A program made the translations under genes and the position numbers. Positions 1 to 9,166 of a DNA stretch of 64,000 bases are shown one piece after another. The stretch's first letter is position 1. Every line of letters begins with the position of its first letter. Under the pieces are notes generated by a model. It saw only the letters and a list, made by a program, of their open reading frames with translations. It made no database searches and was not told the DNA's origin. Location of the stretch: contig CABUIO010000002.1 of the NCBI GenBank assembly GCA_902491625.1, forward strand, positions 124,001 through 188,000. The letters run 5' to 3'. The DNA is from an uncultured Porphyromonadaceae bacterium (GTDB taxonomy: Bacteria; Bacteroidota; Bacteroidia; Bacteroidales; Muribaculaceae).

Positions 1-192
1 ACACCAGCGTCAATAAGCACTTCCCCGCGTTTTAGCCTCACCTGAGTTGCAAGCGCGAACAGCATGTCCCACTCCTCGGATTCGAGGGTGCGGTCACATT
101 CCTTGTTGAGAGAAGCCTTGAGACGTTCCAATTAAATTGATAAATAGATGGTCAGGTATAGTCGAAACAAAATTAGCAATCTTTTCCGACAT
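1..192 (-). CDS. Crp/Fnr-like regulator, N-terminal part, apparent frameshift (runs off window)
   Basis: The minus strand from the left edge up to about 131 reads as the start of a cyclic-nucleotide-binding (Crp/Fnr-type) sensor domain; the segment LKRGEVLIDAG matches the first strand pair of that fold. In this frame a stop lies at 132-134, so the reading either begins at the TTG at 129-131 or the gene is frameshifted. An ATG at 190-192, preceded by a purine-rich GGAGGAAAAG, opens another frame encoding MSEKIANFVSTIPDHLF and then stops soon after. Removing one base near 132-137 would join the two into one plausible N-terminus. I infer a one-base indel (real or a sequencing error in an A/T run). 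The family assignment rests on a short fragment, and the DNA-binding part lies outside the window. Confidence 0.45.
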
Positions 193-251
193 ATATTCAC
201 TTTTCCTCCAAAAAAATTGTCAAACCACCCCTGAAGCCCTCCCTATAGTGT

Positions 252-278
252 TTAAAGTCCTTAAAGTCTTTAAAGTCC
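252..278. repeat. 9-bp tandem repeat (ttaaagtcc family), 3 copies
   Basis: Three consecutive 9-base units ttaaagtcc, ttaaagtct, ttaaagtcc lie in the gap between the OmpA-type lipoprotein and the Crp-like gene. The same unit family recurs at 24918-24953, also just beyond the 3' end of a minus-strand gene. The remaining gap (193-386) shows nothing else I can name. Confidence 0.7.
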
Positions 279-386
279 CTAAAAATAATTAAAGAGTCTA
301 TGGCTCGGGCGGCTTACGCTCGCCTCACCATAGGCTCTTATTCGGGTGCGGATTCCGAAAAAAGGATCCGCCGATGTTTCGGAGGG

Positions 387-1079
387 TTATTTCAGAGTGC
401 CGTTCTCAGCGTCCTGAATCATCTTTTCGCTGGCGTAGACGTAGATCTCGACACGACGGTTCTGCGCGCGGCCTTCAGCTGTCGCGTTGGAGGCTACGTA
501 GTCCTGCATGGGAAGTCCCTGAGCAAAGAGGCGGTTGGCCTTCACGCCGCTGTTGATGAGATACTGCATCACTGCGTCGGCACGGTTGGTGGATACCTTT
601 GTATTGATGTCCATGCCGCCGGTGTTGTCGGTGTAGCCGATGATGCGGACGTCGGTAAGAGGATTCTGGAGCAGTGAGGTGGCAAACTCGCTAAGCTCGG
701 ACTTGGCGTTCTGATTGAGTGTCCACTTGCCTGTGGGGAAGAGGATACCGCCCGGGAATGTCACCTTGATGGCCTGCAGACCGTTGGCGTCGGTTGTCTT
801 TTCAACCTCGGCGTCCTTGAGCTGGGCCTCAAGTTCTTTCTGCTGCTTGTCCATCTTGTTGCCGATCAACGCGCCTACTCCGGCACCTACAGCCGCACCG
901 ATGCCCGCGCCGATTCCGGCGCCTTTGCCGCCGCCGATGAGGGCGCCTATGCCGGCTCCTACGCCTGCGCCGCCACCACCGCCGATGAGGGCGCCTTTAC
1001 CTGTCTTGCTCATGCCGCAGGAAGAGAGTACGAGTGTGGCACAGAGTCCGAGTGCCACGAATGTTTTCTTGAAATTCAT
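387..1079 (-). CDS. OmpA-family lipoprotein with glycine-zipper domain
   Basis: A 230-residue envelope lipoprotein. The signal peptide ends in a lipobox with the lipidated cysteine at residue 21. Residues about 26-76 are an extremely glycine-rich zipper (repeated GAGIGA-type units), which in related proteins forms a membrane-associated helical hairpin. A short charged linker (77-93) leads to an OmpA C-terminal peptidoglycan-binding domain (about 105-216) with the expected GYTDNTG, TNRADAV and AEGRAQNRRVEI motifs. The architecture resembles E. coli YiaD. It probably tethers the outer membrane to peptidoglycan. It stands downstream of secDF on the same strand but 190 bases away, so it may have its own promoter; I could not find a clear one. 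Confidence 0.9.
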   Translation of the reverse strand: MNFKKTFVALGLCATLVLSSCGMSKTGKGALIGGGGGAGVGAGIGALIGGGKGAGIGAGIGAAVGAGVGALIGNKMDKQQKELEAQLKDAEVEKTTDANGLQAIKVTFPGGILFPTGKWTLNQNAKSELSEFATSLLQNPLTDVRIIGYTDNTGGMDINTKVSTNRADAVMQYLINSGVKANRLFAQGLPMQDYVASNATAEGRAQNRRVEIYVYASEKMIQDAENGTLK

Positions 1080-1182
1080 CTTTACAATATTTTTGGGTTA
1101 ATAATCTTTTTACGATCACCTTAATTATAAACCGATTCGGGCAGCTGATTGTTTGCCACAGTTGCAGATAAAAGCCACACGA

Positions 1183-1217
1183 CCTCGCTCTCTGTCATTC
1201 AAGACGAAGGAGCGAGG
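1183..1217 (-). terminator. Possible terminator hairpin after secDF
   Basis: An 8-bp perfect stem (cctcgctc with gagcgagg) with a long loop lies 50 bases beyond the secDF stop. There is no good T-run, so this is a weak candidate. Confidence 0.25.
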
Positions 1218-1269
1218 CCGAGCATATCGGTTTTACAGTCCGGTACACCAGACTGCGGAATCGTTCAGT

Positions 1270-4233
1270 TTATCTTTTCAGACGTTCGCCGGCCACTGCA
1301 GCGGCAAGTTTGCCGTCTTTCTTTGAACCCTTCTTACGCGATATGATAAGGTAAGCGATGGGAGCAGCAAGGAAGAGGGTGCAGAGCGTACCCACAATCA
1401 CACCGAAGATCATCGCGAAGGTGAAGGAGCGGATCACCTCACCACCGAGGATGAAGATGCAGATGAGCACCAGCAAGGTGGAGACGGATGTCATGATCGT
1501 ACGTGTCAAAGTGGTGTTCAGCGAGCGGTTGAAGAGGGTCTTCTTGTCCTCTTTGGGATTGAGCTTCAGCATCTCGCGCACTCGGTCGAAGACAACCACG
1601 GTATCATTGATCTGATAACCGATGATGGTCAGAACCGCCGCTATGAACGACTGGTCGATCTCCATGGAGAACGGCAGCAGTCCCCAGCAAACGGAGTAGA
1701 AGCCGATGATAAGGAAGGCTGTCATCGCGACGGCGCTGACGGCACCGACGGAGAAGGCCACGTTGCGGAAGCGGAGGAGGATATAGAGGAACATGCAGAC
1801 AACTGCGATGCCGACAGCGAGATATGCGTCACGCTTCATCTGATCGGCCACGGAGGGTCCGACTTTCTGGATCTGAGCGATACCGTACTGCTCGTCGCTG
1901 ACGTCGAACTGTTCGCGTGTCATGGTCTTGCCATTGACCGTAAGCTCATCTTTCAGACCGCTGTACAGGAGGTCGGAGATCTCTTTATCGACATCCTCGC
2001 CGGCCTTGAGGGCGTTGTCCTTGATCTTGTAGTTGGTGGAGATACGCACCTTCTGGTCGTTGTCAATGGTGATGACGCTCACGGAGACAGGCTCTTCGAT
2101 ACCGGCCTTGGCGGCTGCGTCGTTGAAGACTTTACCAAGCTTGGCGTCAAGCTCCTGAGGATTGACGCTCTTCTGGAAGCTGACAACATAGTTGCGGCCG
2201 CCGGAGAAGTCGATACCCTGATTCATGCCGCGGACAACGAGCGATGCGATTGAACCGACAACAAGGAGAATCCATACGATGATCGCGGGACGGAAACCGC
2301 CGATGAAGTTGAAGTTCTTCTTGCTCTTGAAGGCGCGGGAGATCGGAGTCGTGAATGTCATGCCGGCATTGCGTCCGTTGGCCGTGATAAGCTCGAAGGC
2401 GATGCGGGTGAGGAACACGGCAGTGAAGAAGGAGCAGACCAGACCGATGATGAGGGTGGTCGCGAAACCTAAGATCACGCCGGAACCGAAGATGATCAGG
2501 ATGACACCTGTGATGATCGAAGTGAGGTTACCGTCGAAGATGGACGAGAAGGCGTTGCTGTAGCCGTCGGCTATCGCGGCACGCAGCTTCTTGCCCTGAC
2601 GAAGCTCCTCCTTGGTACGCTCGAAGATAAGCACGTTGGCGTCGACCGCCATACCCATGGCGAGCACGATACCGGCGATACCGGAGAGCGTCAGCGTGGC
2701 CTGCAGGGAGGCGAGGATACCGAAGGTGAAGTAGAGGTTGAGCATGATTCCGATGTTGGCGACGAGGCCGGGGATCACGCCGTAGAATGCGATCATGAAG
2801 ATCATCAGCAGAACAAGAGCCACCACGAAAGATGTGAAACCCTTCTGAATGGCCTCGGCACCCAGCGAGGGGCCGATCACTTCGGAGCTGACCACGCGTA
2901 CCGAAGCGTCCATCTTGCCGGATTTGAGAAGCTGGGCGAGGTCGTTGGCCTCCTCGGGAGTGAAGTTGCCGGTGATCTCGGAGCTGCCGCCGGTGATCTG
3001 AGTATTGACGGTAGGATATGAATAGACGTTGTCGTCGAGGACGATAGCGATGGAGCGGCCGATGTTGTCTTTGGTCACGACAGCCCAGTCCTGGGCGCCC
3101 TTGTCGCTCATGCGCATGTTGACTACATTACCGCGGAGGTTGTCGTGCTCGGAGGTAGCGGAGGTGACGGCGTCGCCTTCAAGACGAGGCTCGCCCTGAA
3201 GGGCCACCAGCTCGAAGTATGCTTCCTTGCCTTTGCGGGCGGGGATGTCGCGGTCAGTGGCCTTGTCGCTCCAGACGAGCTTGAGGTCGCTGCGCAGATC
3301 CTCGGCCTGCGGGCTGCGGAGGATAGCGTTGACAGCGGCAGTATCGGCTCTGGAGACATATCCCACGACGGGACCCTTGCCGTAGCCGCGTGCTGCGAAA
3401 TAGTCGTTGAGTGTCTTTTTGCCTTCGTTGGCCTTGGCGTATTCCACGCTGAGGGTCTCGAGCTCGGGAGCGATCTCCTCAAGGTTGAAGACCTCGTAGA
3501 ACTGCAGGTTGGCGCTCGACTTAAGCAGACGTGTCATCTGCTCGGGATCCTTCACGCCGGGAAGCTCAAGAAGGATCTGGCCGTTCTTGCCCTCGATCTT
3601 CTGGATGTTGGGGGAGACGACGCCGAATTTGTCGATACGGTTGCGGAACACGTTGAATGCGTCGTCAATCTGACGGTCGACCTGCTTTTCAAGAAGCTCG
3701 GTCACCTGCTTGTTGGTGGATTTCTTGCTGATCTTCTCCAGGAATTCGCCGTCGCGCCGGAAGATGTCAGCCATTGAGTTTTCAGGGAACTGGGCGGCGA
3801 ATTTCTCGATGAAATCGTCGTCAGACGGCTTGGTCGAAGATGTAAATTCGCCGTCGGGAGTCACAGCCTTTATCGCGGCGTTCACCTTGTCGAGCTTGTC
3901 AGGCTTGGCATACGAACGGAGAAGATCGGTGACAGGCACCTCAAGCACGAGGTTCATGCCGCCCTTCAGGTCAAGACCCAGACCCATCTCCATTTTCTTT
4001 ACCTGAGCATAGGTGTAACCCAGATACACTTTCTCCTGGTCGAGGGAGTCCATGTACGCCTTGCGGGCGTTTTTGTAGGCTTGGTTAGTAGCATCGCCGG
4101 TCTTTGCGATGGCGGTCGCGTAAGCGTCTGCCTCTTTCTCATAGTTTCTCGTCACGAAGGAGAACGAGATATAGAAAGCGCAAATCAAAATCAAAAGGAC
4201 CGCGATAGTGCTTATAAACCCTTTGTTTTGCAT
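1270..4233 (-). CDS. secDF: SecDF fusion, protein translocase accessory subunit
   Basis: A 987-residue fusion of SecD and SecF, the RND-type inner-membrane proteins that use the proton gradient to pull secreted proteins through after SecYEG. The N-terminal membrane segment (about 8-27) is followed by the SecD signature GLDLKGG (about 86-92), a long periplasmic domain, and six helices. The SecF half starts near residue 650 with a new membrane segment and the matching signature GIDFSGGRN (about 670). Fusion is the usual state in Bacteroidota, so it is not odd here. The ATG at 4233 gives the full N-terminal helix. A TATATTTG -7 box lies 64 bases upstream. The C-terminus is a short basic tail. 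Confidence 0.97.
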   Translation of the reverse strand: MQNKGFISTIAVLLILICAFYISFSFVTRNYEKEADAYATAIAKTGDATNQAYKNARKAYMDSLDQEKVYLGYTYAQVKKMEMGLGLDLKGGMNLVLEVPVTDLLRSYAKPDKLDKVNAAIKAVTPDGEFTSSTKPSDDDFIEKFAAQFPENSMADIFRRDGEFLEKISKKSTNKQVTELLEKQVDRQIDDAFNVFRNRIDKFGVVSPNIQKIEGKNGQILLELPGVKDPEQMTRLLKSSANLQFYEVFNLEEIAPELETLSVEYAKANEGKKTLNDYFAARGYGKGPVVGYVSRADTAAVNAILRSPQAEDLRSDLKLVWSDKATDRDIPARKGKEAYFELVALQGEPRLEGDAVTSATSEHDNLRGNVVNMRMSDKGAQDWAVVTKDNIGRSIAIVLDDNVYSYPTVNTQITGGSSEITGNFTPEEANDLAQLLKSGKMDASVRVVSSEVIGPSLGAEAIQKGFTSFVVALVLLMIFMIAFYGVIPGLVANIGIMLNLYFTFGILASLQATLTLSGIAGIVLAMGMAVDANVLIFERTKEELRQGKKLRAAIADGYSNAFSSIFDGNLTSIITGVILIIFGSGVILGFATTLIIGLVCSFFTAVFLTRIAFELITANGRNAGMTFTTPISRAFKSKKNFNFIGGFRPAIIVWILLVVGSIASLVVRGMNQGIDFSGGRNYVVSFQKSVNPQELDAKLGKVFNDAAAKAGIEEPVSVSVITIDNDQKVRISTNYKIKDNALKAGEDVDKEISDLLYSGLKDELTVNGKTMTREQFDVSDEQYGIAQIQKVGPSVADQMKRDAYLAVGIAVVCMFLYILLRFRNVAFSVGAVSAVAMTAFLIIGFYSVCWGLLPFSMEIDQSFIAAVLTIIGYQINDTVVVFDRVREMLKLNPKEDKKTLFNRSLNTTLTRTIMTSVSTLLVLICIFILGGEVIRSFTFAMIFGVIVGTLCTLFLAAPIAYLIISRKKGSKKDGKLAAAVAGERLKR

Positions 4234-4296
4234 TGTGTTGGTAGATTAATATTTATTTATTTTTTAATTTAATCAGATTGTTGAATTATCAGCTCG

Positions 4297-4304
4297 CAAA
4301 TATA
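4297..4304 (-). promoter_or_regulatory. -7 box for secDF
   Basis: Minus-strand TATATTTG fits the Bacteroidota -7 consensus TAnnTTTG and faces secDF. No TTG lies at the expected distance, so it is a partial match. Confidence 0.4.
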
Positions 4305-4468
4305 ACTCTTTTTTTTCACCCGACTATAATCTTTTAGCCAAAAAATTATAAACAATCCCGAAAAGGATGGTTTGCGCAGCCGCATATGTGCCCGCGCGTT
4401 GCCGTGACCGCAAATGGCGGCTCATCTTATTGTATATTAATAATACCGCGAAGATGGTGGCGGCAAAC

Positions 4469-4499
4469 TTGGCCGTTTATCCATTTTTTGCTAATTTTG
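4469..4499 (+). promoter_or_regulatory. Bacteroidota promoter of the Ig-like lipoprotein gene
   Basis: TTG at 4469-4471, exactly 20 bases, then TAATTTTG at 4492-4499. Transcription should begin near 4506, giving a leader of about 30 bases before the GTG start at 4537. Confidence 0.75.
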
Positions 4500-4536
4500 C
4501 CTCGCAACACAAGATATCCCCCGACTCAAATATAAA

Positions 4537-6528
4537 GTGAAACGCAACAGGATAAATAAGGATCTGACTGTCATCGCGATGCTTGCCGCCTCGTTCGCCC
4601 TTCTCACGCTCTATTCCTGCGCGAGCATGGGCACGCCTTCCGGAGGTCCGCGCGACGAGGATCCGCCGCGATACGTCGGCAGCAATCCGCAACCATACGC
4701 CACCGGATTCAACGGCGAACGTATCGAGATCTTCTTCGACGAGCTTGTGGCCGTGAAAGACGCGTTCACCAACGTCACGCTCTCGCCGCCGCAGCGCCAG
4801 ACGCCGAAGGTGTCGGCTTCGGGACGCAAGATCATCGTGCAGTTCAACGACACGCTCCTGCCGAACACGACCTATACGATAGATTTCGGCAACTCGATCG
4901 AGGATGTCAACGAGTCCAACAAGCTCCGCGCCTTCTCGTTCAGCTTCTCCACGGGAGCGGAGATCGACACGCTGATGATGTCGGGCATCGTGCTTGACGC
5001 CCTCACTCTGGAGCCGCAGCAGGGTGTCCTTGTCGGCGCATACACCGACCTCGCGGACAGCGCGTTTCTCAAGAAACCTTTCGAGCGCGTCACGCGTACC
5101 GACGACCGCGGCCGGTTCACTCTCCGCGGACTCAGGCCGCTCCCCTACCGCGTCTTCGCGCTCTCCGACCTCAACAACGACTATCACTGGGACAATCCCG
5201 CCGAACTGATGGCTTTCCTGCCGGCGGCGGTGACACCCTATACCGAACAGACCACCGCCACCGACACTATATATAATGTGTTGACAGGCGCGCCGGACAG
5301 CGTCGTCACACGTGCACGCACACGGTTCCTTCCCAACGACCTACTGCTCCAGATGTTCGATTTCGGATACCGTCCGCAGTACATCACAGACTACTCGCGC
5401 TCCGACTCCACGCGTCTCGACCTCCGCTTCAACCAACGCCAGGACAAGGCCCCGGAGCTTCATCTGCTGTACCCTTCGCACGGCAATCTGCCGCGCAACT
5501 GGTATCTCTCCGAGCGCAACGAACGCAACGACACACTCCACTACTGGCTCACGCCGCAGCTGTTCGGCGCCGATACGATCAAGGCATCGGTGAGCTATCT
5601 TGTGGAACAGCGCGGCGCCGAACCGACACTGTCCACCGACACCCTCACTTTCATCACCAAGAAGCCACGCGCCGTGAAGCCGCGCAAGATGACAGCAAAA
5701 CAGATGCACGACGACTCCATCAAGACCGCCCTGCAGCGCTTCATCCTTCCCGAAATTGTCGGCAGCTCCCCATTCGACGTCGATCGCCCGCTGACCATGC
5801 AGTTCCCGGAACCGCTCGTCACTCTCGACACCGCGGCCATACGCATCGAAACGATGTCGGAAGATTCCGTATGGAATCCCCTGACTATCCGAATCACCCC
5901 CGATGAGATGGTGCCGCGCCGCATGAGACTCGAAGTGCCCTGGGAATACGGCACGGAGTATCGTCTCACCGTCGACTCGCTCGCCGCCGAGGGCATCTCG
6001 GGACGTTTCTCACGCACATTGGAACAGAAATTCAAGACCAAACGCCGCGAGGACTATGCATCGCTCGTGCTGCGACTGCGTCCCGACACGGTCGCCGGAT
6101 TCGTCGAAGTGCTCAACACCTCCGACGACGTGGTGCAGCGAGCCGAAGTCATCGACGGCGTAGCCACATTCTATTATCTCACGCCCAACGACTACTATGT
6201 GCGTTTCATAGCCGACGCCAACGGCAACGGACGCTTCGATCCCGGCGACTACGAGCGCGGTCTGCAGCCCGAAGAGAGCTATTACTACCCCAAGATGCTT
6301 AGTCTCAAACGCTACGACCGCAACGAGGAGTGGGATCTCAACGCCACAGCAGTCGACATGCAGAAGCCGGAACAGCTGAAGAAGAACAAGCCCGAGGCCG
6401 TGAAGACCTCTCGCAAGAAGTCAGACAAGAACGGAACGGAAACAGAAGAAGACGACTATTTCGACGTGACCCGCAATCCCTTCGACCCCAACGACAAAGG
6501 CCGCCGTCGCCAGACCGGCAGCTACTGA
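4537..6528 (+). CDS. Ig-like (Big_5-type) domain lipoprotein
   Basis: A 663-residue envelope lipoprotein of a family common in Bacteroidota. The start is GTG; it gives a basic N-terminus, a hydrophobic segment and a lipobox with cysteine 28. The mature N-terminus GxPxGGPxDxxPP is characteristic of the family. Residues about 40-140 form the Ig-like domain (Big_5 type), and about 150-220 look like a carboxypeptidase-regulatory or prealbumin-like beta domain. Another beta-rich region precedes a Lys/Arg-rich C-terminus. The exact role is unknown; it probably sits at the periplasmic face of the outer membrane or on the surface. It appears monocistronic, between a strong promoter and a repeat-filled gap. 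Confidence 0.85.
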   Translation: MKRNRINKDLTVIAMLAASFALLTLYSCASMGTPSGGPRDEDPPRYVGSNPQPYATGFNGERIEIFFDELVAVKDAFTNVTLSPPQRQTPKVSASGRKIIVQFNDTLLPNTTYTIDFGNSIEDVNESNKLRAFSFSFSTGAEIDTLMMSGIVLDALTLEPQQGVLVGAYTDLADSAFLKKPFERVTRTDDRGRFTLRGLRPLPYRVFALSDLNNDYHWDNPAELMAFLPAAVTPYTEQTTATDTIYNVLTGAPDSVVTRARTRFLPNDLLLQMFDFGYRPQYITDYSRSDSTRLDLRFNQRQDKAPELHLLYPSHGNLPRNWYLSERNERNDTLHYWLTPQLFGADTIKASVSYLVEQRGAEPTLSTDTLTFITKKPRAVKPRKMTAKQMHDDSIKTALQRFILPEIVGSSPFDVDRPLTMQFPEPLVTLDTAAIRIETMSEDSVWNPLTIRITPDEMVPRRMRLEVPWEYGTEYRLTVDSLAAEGISGRFSRTLEQKFKTKRREDYASLVLRLRPDTVAGFVEVLNTSDDVVQRAEVIDGVATFYYLTPNDYYVRFIADANGNGRFDPGDYERGLQPEESYYYPKMLSLKRYDRNEEWDLNATAVDMQKPEQLKKNKPEAVKTSRKKSDKNGTETEEDDYFDVTRNPFDPNDKGRRRQTGSY

Positions 6529-6602
6529 CCTTTCCTAAAATGGCAACGCCCGAGCATAGGGTCATGTGTAAGTATAGACAATGGCAACGACCGAGCGTAG
6601 GG

Positions 6603-6618
6603 CTGCTCCATGGAGCAG
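6603..6618. repeat. Palindrome around ccatgg
   Basis: A 16-base perfect palindrome (ctgctccatggagcag) just after 'cgtagg'. The same context, cgtagg or cctacg beside a palindrome centred on ccatgg, occurs at 7198-7217 and 24862-24881, so this is one of three related units. Confidence 0.6.
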
Positions 6619-6708
6619 GCGCACACCGCACAAACCTGAGCATAAAGAGGTTACGCACATAGCTGCGACGGAGCGTCGGCAGACGCGACTGTGATGTTAC
6701 GCTCGACG

Positions 6709-6907
6709 AAAGGCCTGCAAGGCCGAGGTGACAATAGCCCGGAGCGCCCAAGCTCCGGGAATCGGATCGCAACATATATCAAGCCCTGTAGGGGCGACCA
6801 AACGTAACCACTTGGATCGATCTTACAGACCTAATTTTCATTACGTTATCCTCTTTCTCGGAGCTTGGGCGCTCCGGGCTAATGTCGTTCGGCCTTGACA
6901 GGCCTTT
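6709..6907. repeat. Nested inverted-repeat element, family A, copy 1
   Basis: Two pairs of inverted repeats are nested. The outer arms are 6709-6726 (aaaggcctgcaaggccga) and 6889-6907; each is itself a small palindrome. The inner arms are 6736-6757 and 6859-6880, a perfect 22-bp match built on 'gcccggagcg'. The core (6782-6832) holds diverged complementary blocks around 'tgtaggggcgacc' and 'cgatcttacaga'. The same order of blocks recurs at 29507-29703. No reading frame of substance crosses it. The gap 6529-7265 is made almost entirely of such units. Confidence 0.75.
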
Positions 6908-7048
6908 CCGCCGACGTCGTTCGCCACGAGTGCTGACTGAGACGCGGAGCGTCGATATTGTTGTTAACCGAGGGTGAAGCGCAGCAGAACCCTCGGAAAG
7001 CCTCCTCTGTAAAAATGAGTGCCGGAGGTACGATATTGTGGTAGAGTG

Positions 7049-7170
7049 TGGAAGCAACCATGAAGGGTTGTATATGATAACACCCTTTCCGACGGATTCG
7101 CTATGCTCATCCGTCAGCTAACGACAAAGAAACCGCTGACGCGGTTCTCCCGCTCCTTCACACGCAAGAT
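7049..7170. repeat. Serial-hairpin element, family C, copy 1
   Basis: Three short hairpins in a row: caacc...ggttg (about 7055-7070), gacggat...atccgtc (7091-7115) and aaccgctgacgcggtt (7131-7146), ending in acgcaagat. A second copy with the same three hairpins in the same order is at 42800-42916. Confidence 0.7.
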
Positions 7171-7197
7171 CTTCACGTTCAGATCATTGCGCAATGC

Positions 7198-7217
7198 GGC
7201 TGCACCATGGTGCAGCC
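7198..7217. repeat. Palindrome around ccatgg
   Basis: Perfect 20-base palindrome ggctgcaccatggtgcagcc followed by cctacg; related to 6603-6618 and 24862-24881. Confidence 0.65.
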
Positions 7218-7265
7218 CTACGTTTGTGTGAAGCAATGCCAGATGATACCCTACGTTCGGGGAGG

Positions 7266-7847
7266 TTAGCGGCGGGGGTTGGAGTCGAATTCGGGGGGAA
7301 GGATGGTGCGGACGTCGACGGTGTCGATCTTTTCGGCGACACGGACGTTCTCGCCGCGCCAGGGCATCGCAGAGCGGTAGGTGCTGTAGGTGATCTTCAC
7401 GGGTTTGCCGCTGTCGCGGTAAGATTGCAGGATGCGTCCCTGAGCGTCGGGAAGCGAGAGGGTGAAATCCTCTTTGTAGACCCGCGTGGTGTCGTGGATC
7501 TCCTTGTAGGGGATGACGACGGCCTCGTAGGTCTTGAATGTTGAGCCGCGCACCTCGACGTTGTCGACGTAGCCGTAGACCACGGACTGCTCGGTCGACT
7601 TGCCGAACACCCAGACACAGCCGATCCAGATACACGCTATCAGGATGACTGCCGCCACGGAAAGGACAATGATCCTGGTGCGCATCGAGGTGTTGATACG
7701 CAGATGCCCCCACTCATCCTCCTCTCTCTTCCAGTAGCGCGGATCGGATGGTGGAATGGGCGGTTCTTTCGGAACTTTCGGCTTGGGTGCCGGAGTGTTC
7801 TCGAAGTAATCTTCTTTTTCGTCGTCGTCGGTATTGTTGAATATCAT
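7266..7847 (-). CDS. Single-pass membrane protein, function unknown
   Basis: A 193-residue protein with an acidic then proline-rich cytoplasmic N-terminus (residues 1-40), one membrane helix at about 58-81, and a presumed periplasmic domain of about 110 residues rich in beta-type sequence with no cysteine pairs. I do not recognise a named domain; similar proteins seem to be conserved hypotheticals of Bacteroidales. It lies 42 bases downstream of the flippase-like gene on the same strand and is probably co-transcribed with it. The start ATG at 7847 is the only one that keeps the acidic N-terminal stretch. The 3' end abuts the repeat region. Confidence 0.75.
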   Translation of the reverse strand: MIFNNTDDDEKEDYFENTPAPKPKVPKEPPIPPSDPRYWKREEDEWGHLRINTSMRTRIIVLSVAAVILIACIWIGCVWVFGKSTEQSVVYGYVDNVEVRGSTFKTYEAVVIPYKEIHDTTRVYKEDFTLSLPDAQGRILQSYRDSGKPVKITYSTYRSAMPWRGENVRVAEKIDTVDVRTILPPEFDSNPRR

Positions 7848-7889
7848 AGAGATTTCTATTGGATGTAAAGTCGTAACGCAGAGAAAAGC

Positions 7890-9014
7890 CTAATGTTCAT
7901 CTTCCTCGATCCGGACGGAGTCGGCCACGGAGCGTTCAAGTTCCTTGTCGCGGCGTTTGCCGCCGGAGATATAGATTGCAGTGTAGATGCCGAGGATGAT
8001 GAGCATGATTGTCTGTGCGCTCCAGACCACGATCGACATCGAGGCGGCGTCAGCTTCGGCTACACCATAGAGCATCAGGCCGAAGACAACGGCCATGTTC
8101 CACGGGCCGAGTCCACCGTTGCTGGGGATGGCCATGCCGATGGAGCTGAGCACGAATGCCACCAGACAAGGAATGAGGCCGAAACATGTGCCGGGACCGA
8201 AGCAATGGTCGAGCGTGCACTGAAACGCGAAGAACGCGGAATATAGCTGAAGGAAATAACAGCTCCAGATGCCGAGCGTGAGAAGCAGGAAGAGGCCGCG
8301 TCCCTTCATGGTGGCGACTACGGTGAATCCTTTCCAGACCTGAGCGATCTTGGCCGTCAGTCCTTTGACTAAGCGTGTGTGGCCGAAGAATCTGTAGACA
8401 AGCCAGATAAGCGCCGCGCAAGCGACAACAGCCACCCAGACAAGCGGATTGGCCGCCATGTCGAGCACACCGCGCCCCACAGGATATTTTTCAAGGAATG
8501 CGGATATCTGTTCGTTTGCCACAAGGAGCGTAAGCAGAAGCAGCAGGAAGACCATCACCGTATCCGCCAGACGGTCGGCAACCATCGTCCCAAGAACGGA
8601 GGTGAACGGCGCCTTCTGACGCTGCGCGATGTAGGTGCAGCGCCACACTTCGCCCAGACGCGGGAAGACAAGATTGAGGGCGTATGTGCCGAAGATGGAG
8701 CAGCAGAGCGCCATGAGCGGCGGACGGATTCCGGTTGCACGGAGCTGGAGACGCCAGCGCATGGCGCGGAAAATGTGGCTCACCACACTGATGGCCATCG
8801 CGAGAAGAATCCATTTGTAGTCCACGCCGTGGCGTATCGTGGTCCACAGCTCGGCGAAGTCTATCTTGGTAAACATGTACCAGACCAGCGCCACCGTGAT
8901 TGCCAGCGGCACGAGGAAGCGCAGAGCGAGACCGAGGATGCGGCGCGCCCCGCCCTCCTTGGGCTTTCCGGCAGACGTTTCCTGATGATTAGCGGATGAT
9001 GATGATTGCTCCAT
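7890..9014 (-). CDS. Flippase-like membrane protein (LPG_synthase_TM / UPF0104 family)
   Basis: A 374-residue polytopic inner-membrane protein of the lysylphosphatidylglycerol-synthase transmembrane family. After a hydrophilic, Ser-rich N-terminus (1-25) there are about eight membrane segments. Family signatures are visible: FPRLGEVWR near residues 116-124 and IPSNGGLGPWN in the C-terminal third. The soluble lysyl-transferase domain of MprF is absent, as in most stand-alone members, so it should not be called a lysyltransferase. Members are thought to move lipid-linked molecules across the membrane, though substrates are mostly unknown. It heads a two-gene unit with the small membrane protein at 7266-7847. 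Confidence 0.85.
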   Translation of the reverse strand: MEQSSSSANHQETSAGKPKEGGARRILGLALRFLVPLAITVALVWYMFTKIDFAELWTTIRHGVDYKWILLAMAISVVSHIFRAMRWRLQLRATGIRPPLMALCCSIFGTYALNLVFPRLGEVWRCTYIAQRQKAPFTSVLGTMVADRLADTVMVFLLLLLTLLVANEQISAFLEKYPVGRGVLDMAANPLVWVAVVACAALIWLVYRFFGHTRLVKGLTAKIAQVWKGFTVVATMKGRGLFLLLTLGIWSCYFLQLYSAFFAFQCTLDHCFGPGTCFGLIPCLVAFVLSSIGMAIPSNGGLGPWNMAVVFGLMLYGVAEADAASMSIVVWSAQTIMLIILGIYTAIYISGGKRRDKELERSVADSVRIEEDEH

Positions 9015-9022
9015 ATCGTCGG

Positions 9023-9030
9023 CAAATATA
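9023..9030 (-). promoter_or_regulatory. Candidate -7 box upstream of the flippase-like gene
   Basis: Minus-strand TATATTTG, only 8 bases before the ATG, with no TTG at the right distance. If used, the mRNA would be nearly leaderless. Confidence 0.3.
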
Positions 9031-9078
9031 CCAAAAATATTTTATATAGCATCCATGCGGCAGATTAGCCTGTTAATA

Positions 9079-9111
9079 TTGTGATTTACTCGGAAACAAT
9101 TATTAATTTTG
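9079..9111 (+). promoter_or_regulatory. Candidate promoter of deoC
   Basis: TAATTTTG at 9104-9111 is a perfect -7 box. The nearest TTG (9079-9081) is 22 bases away instead of the usual 20. Confidence 0.45.
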
Positions 9112-9166
9112 TGATGTTAAACAAGATGTAAAACAAACAGTTTCAAAGGCTGTAAAACATATTACC

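Noticed and set aside
1270..4233. SecD-SecF fusion as a novelty
   Set aside because: Fusion is the usual state in Bacteroidota.
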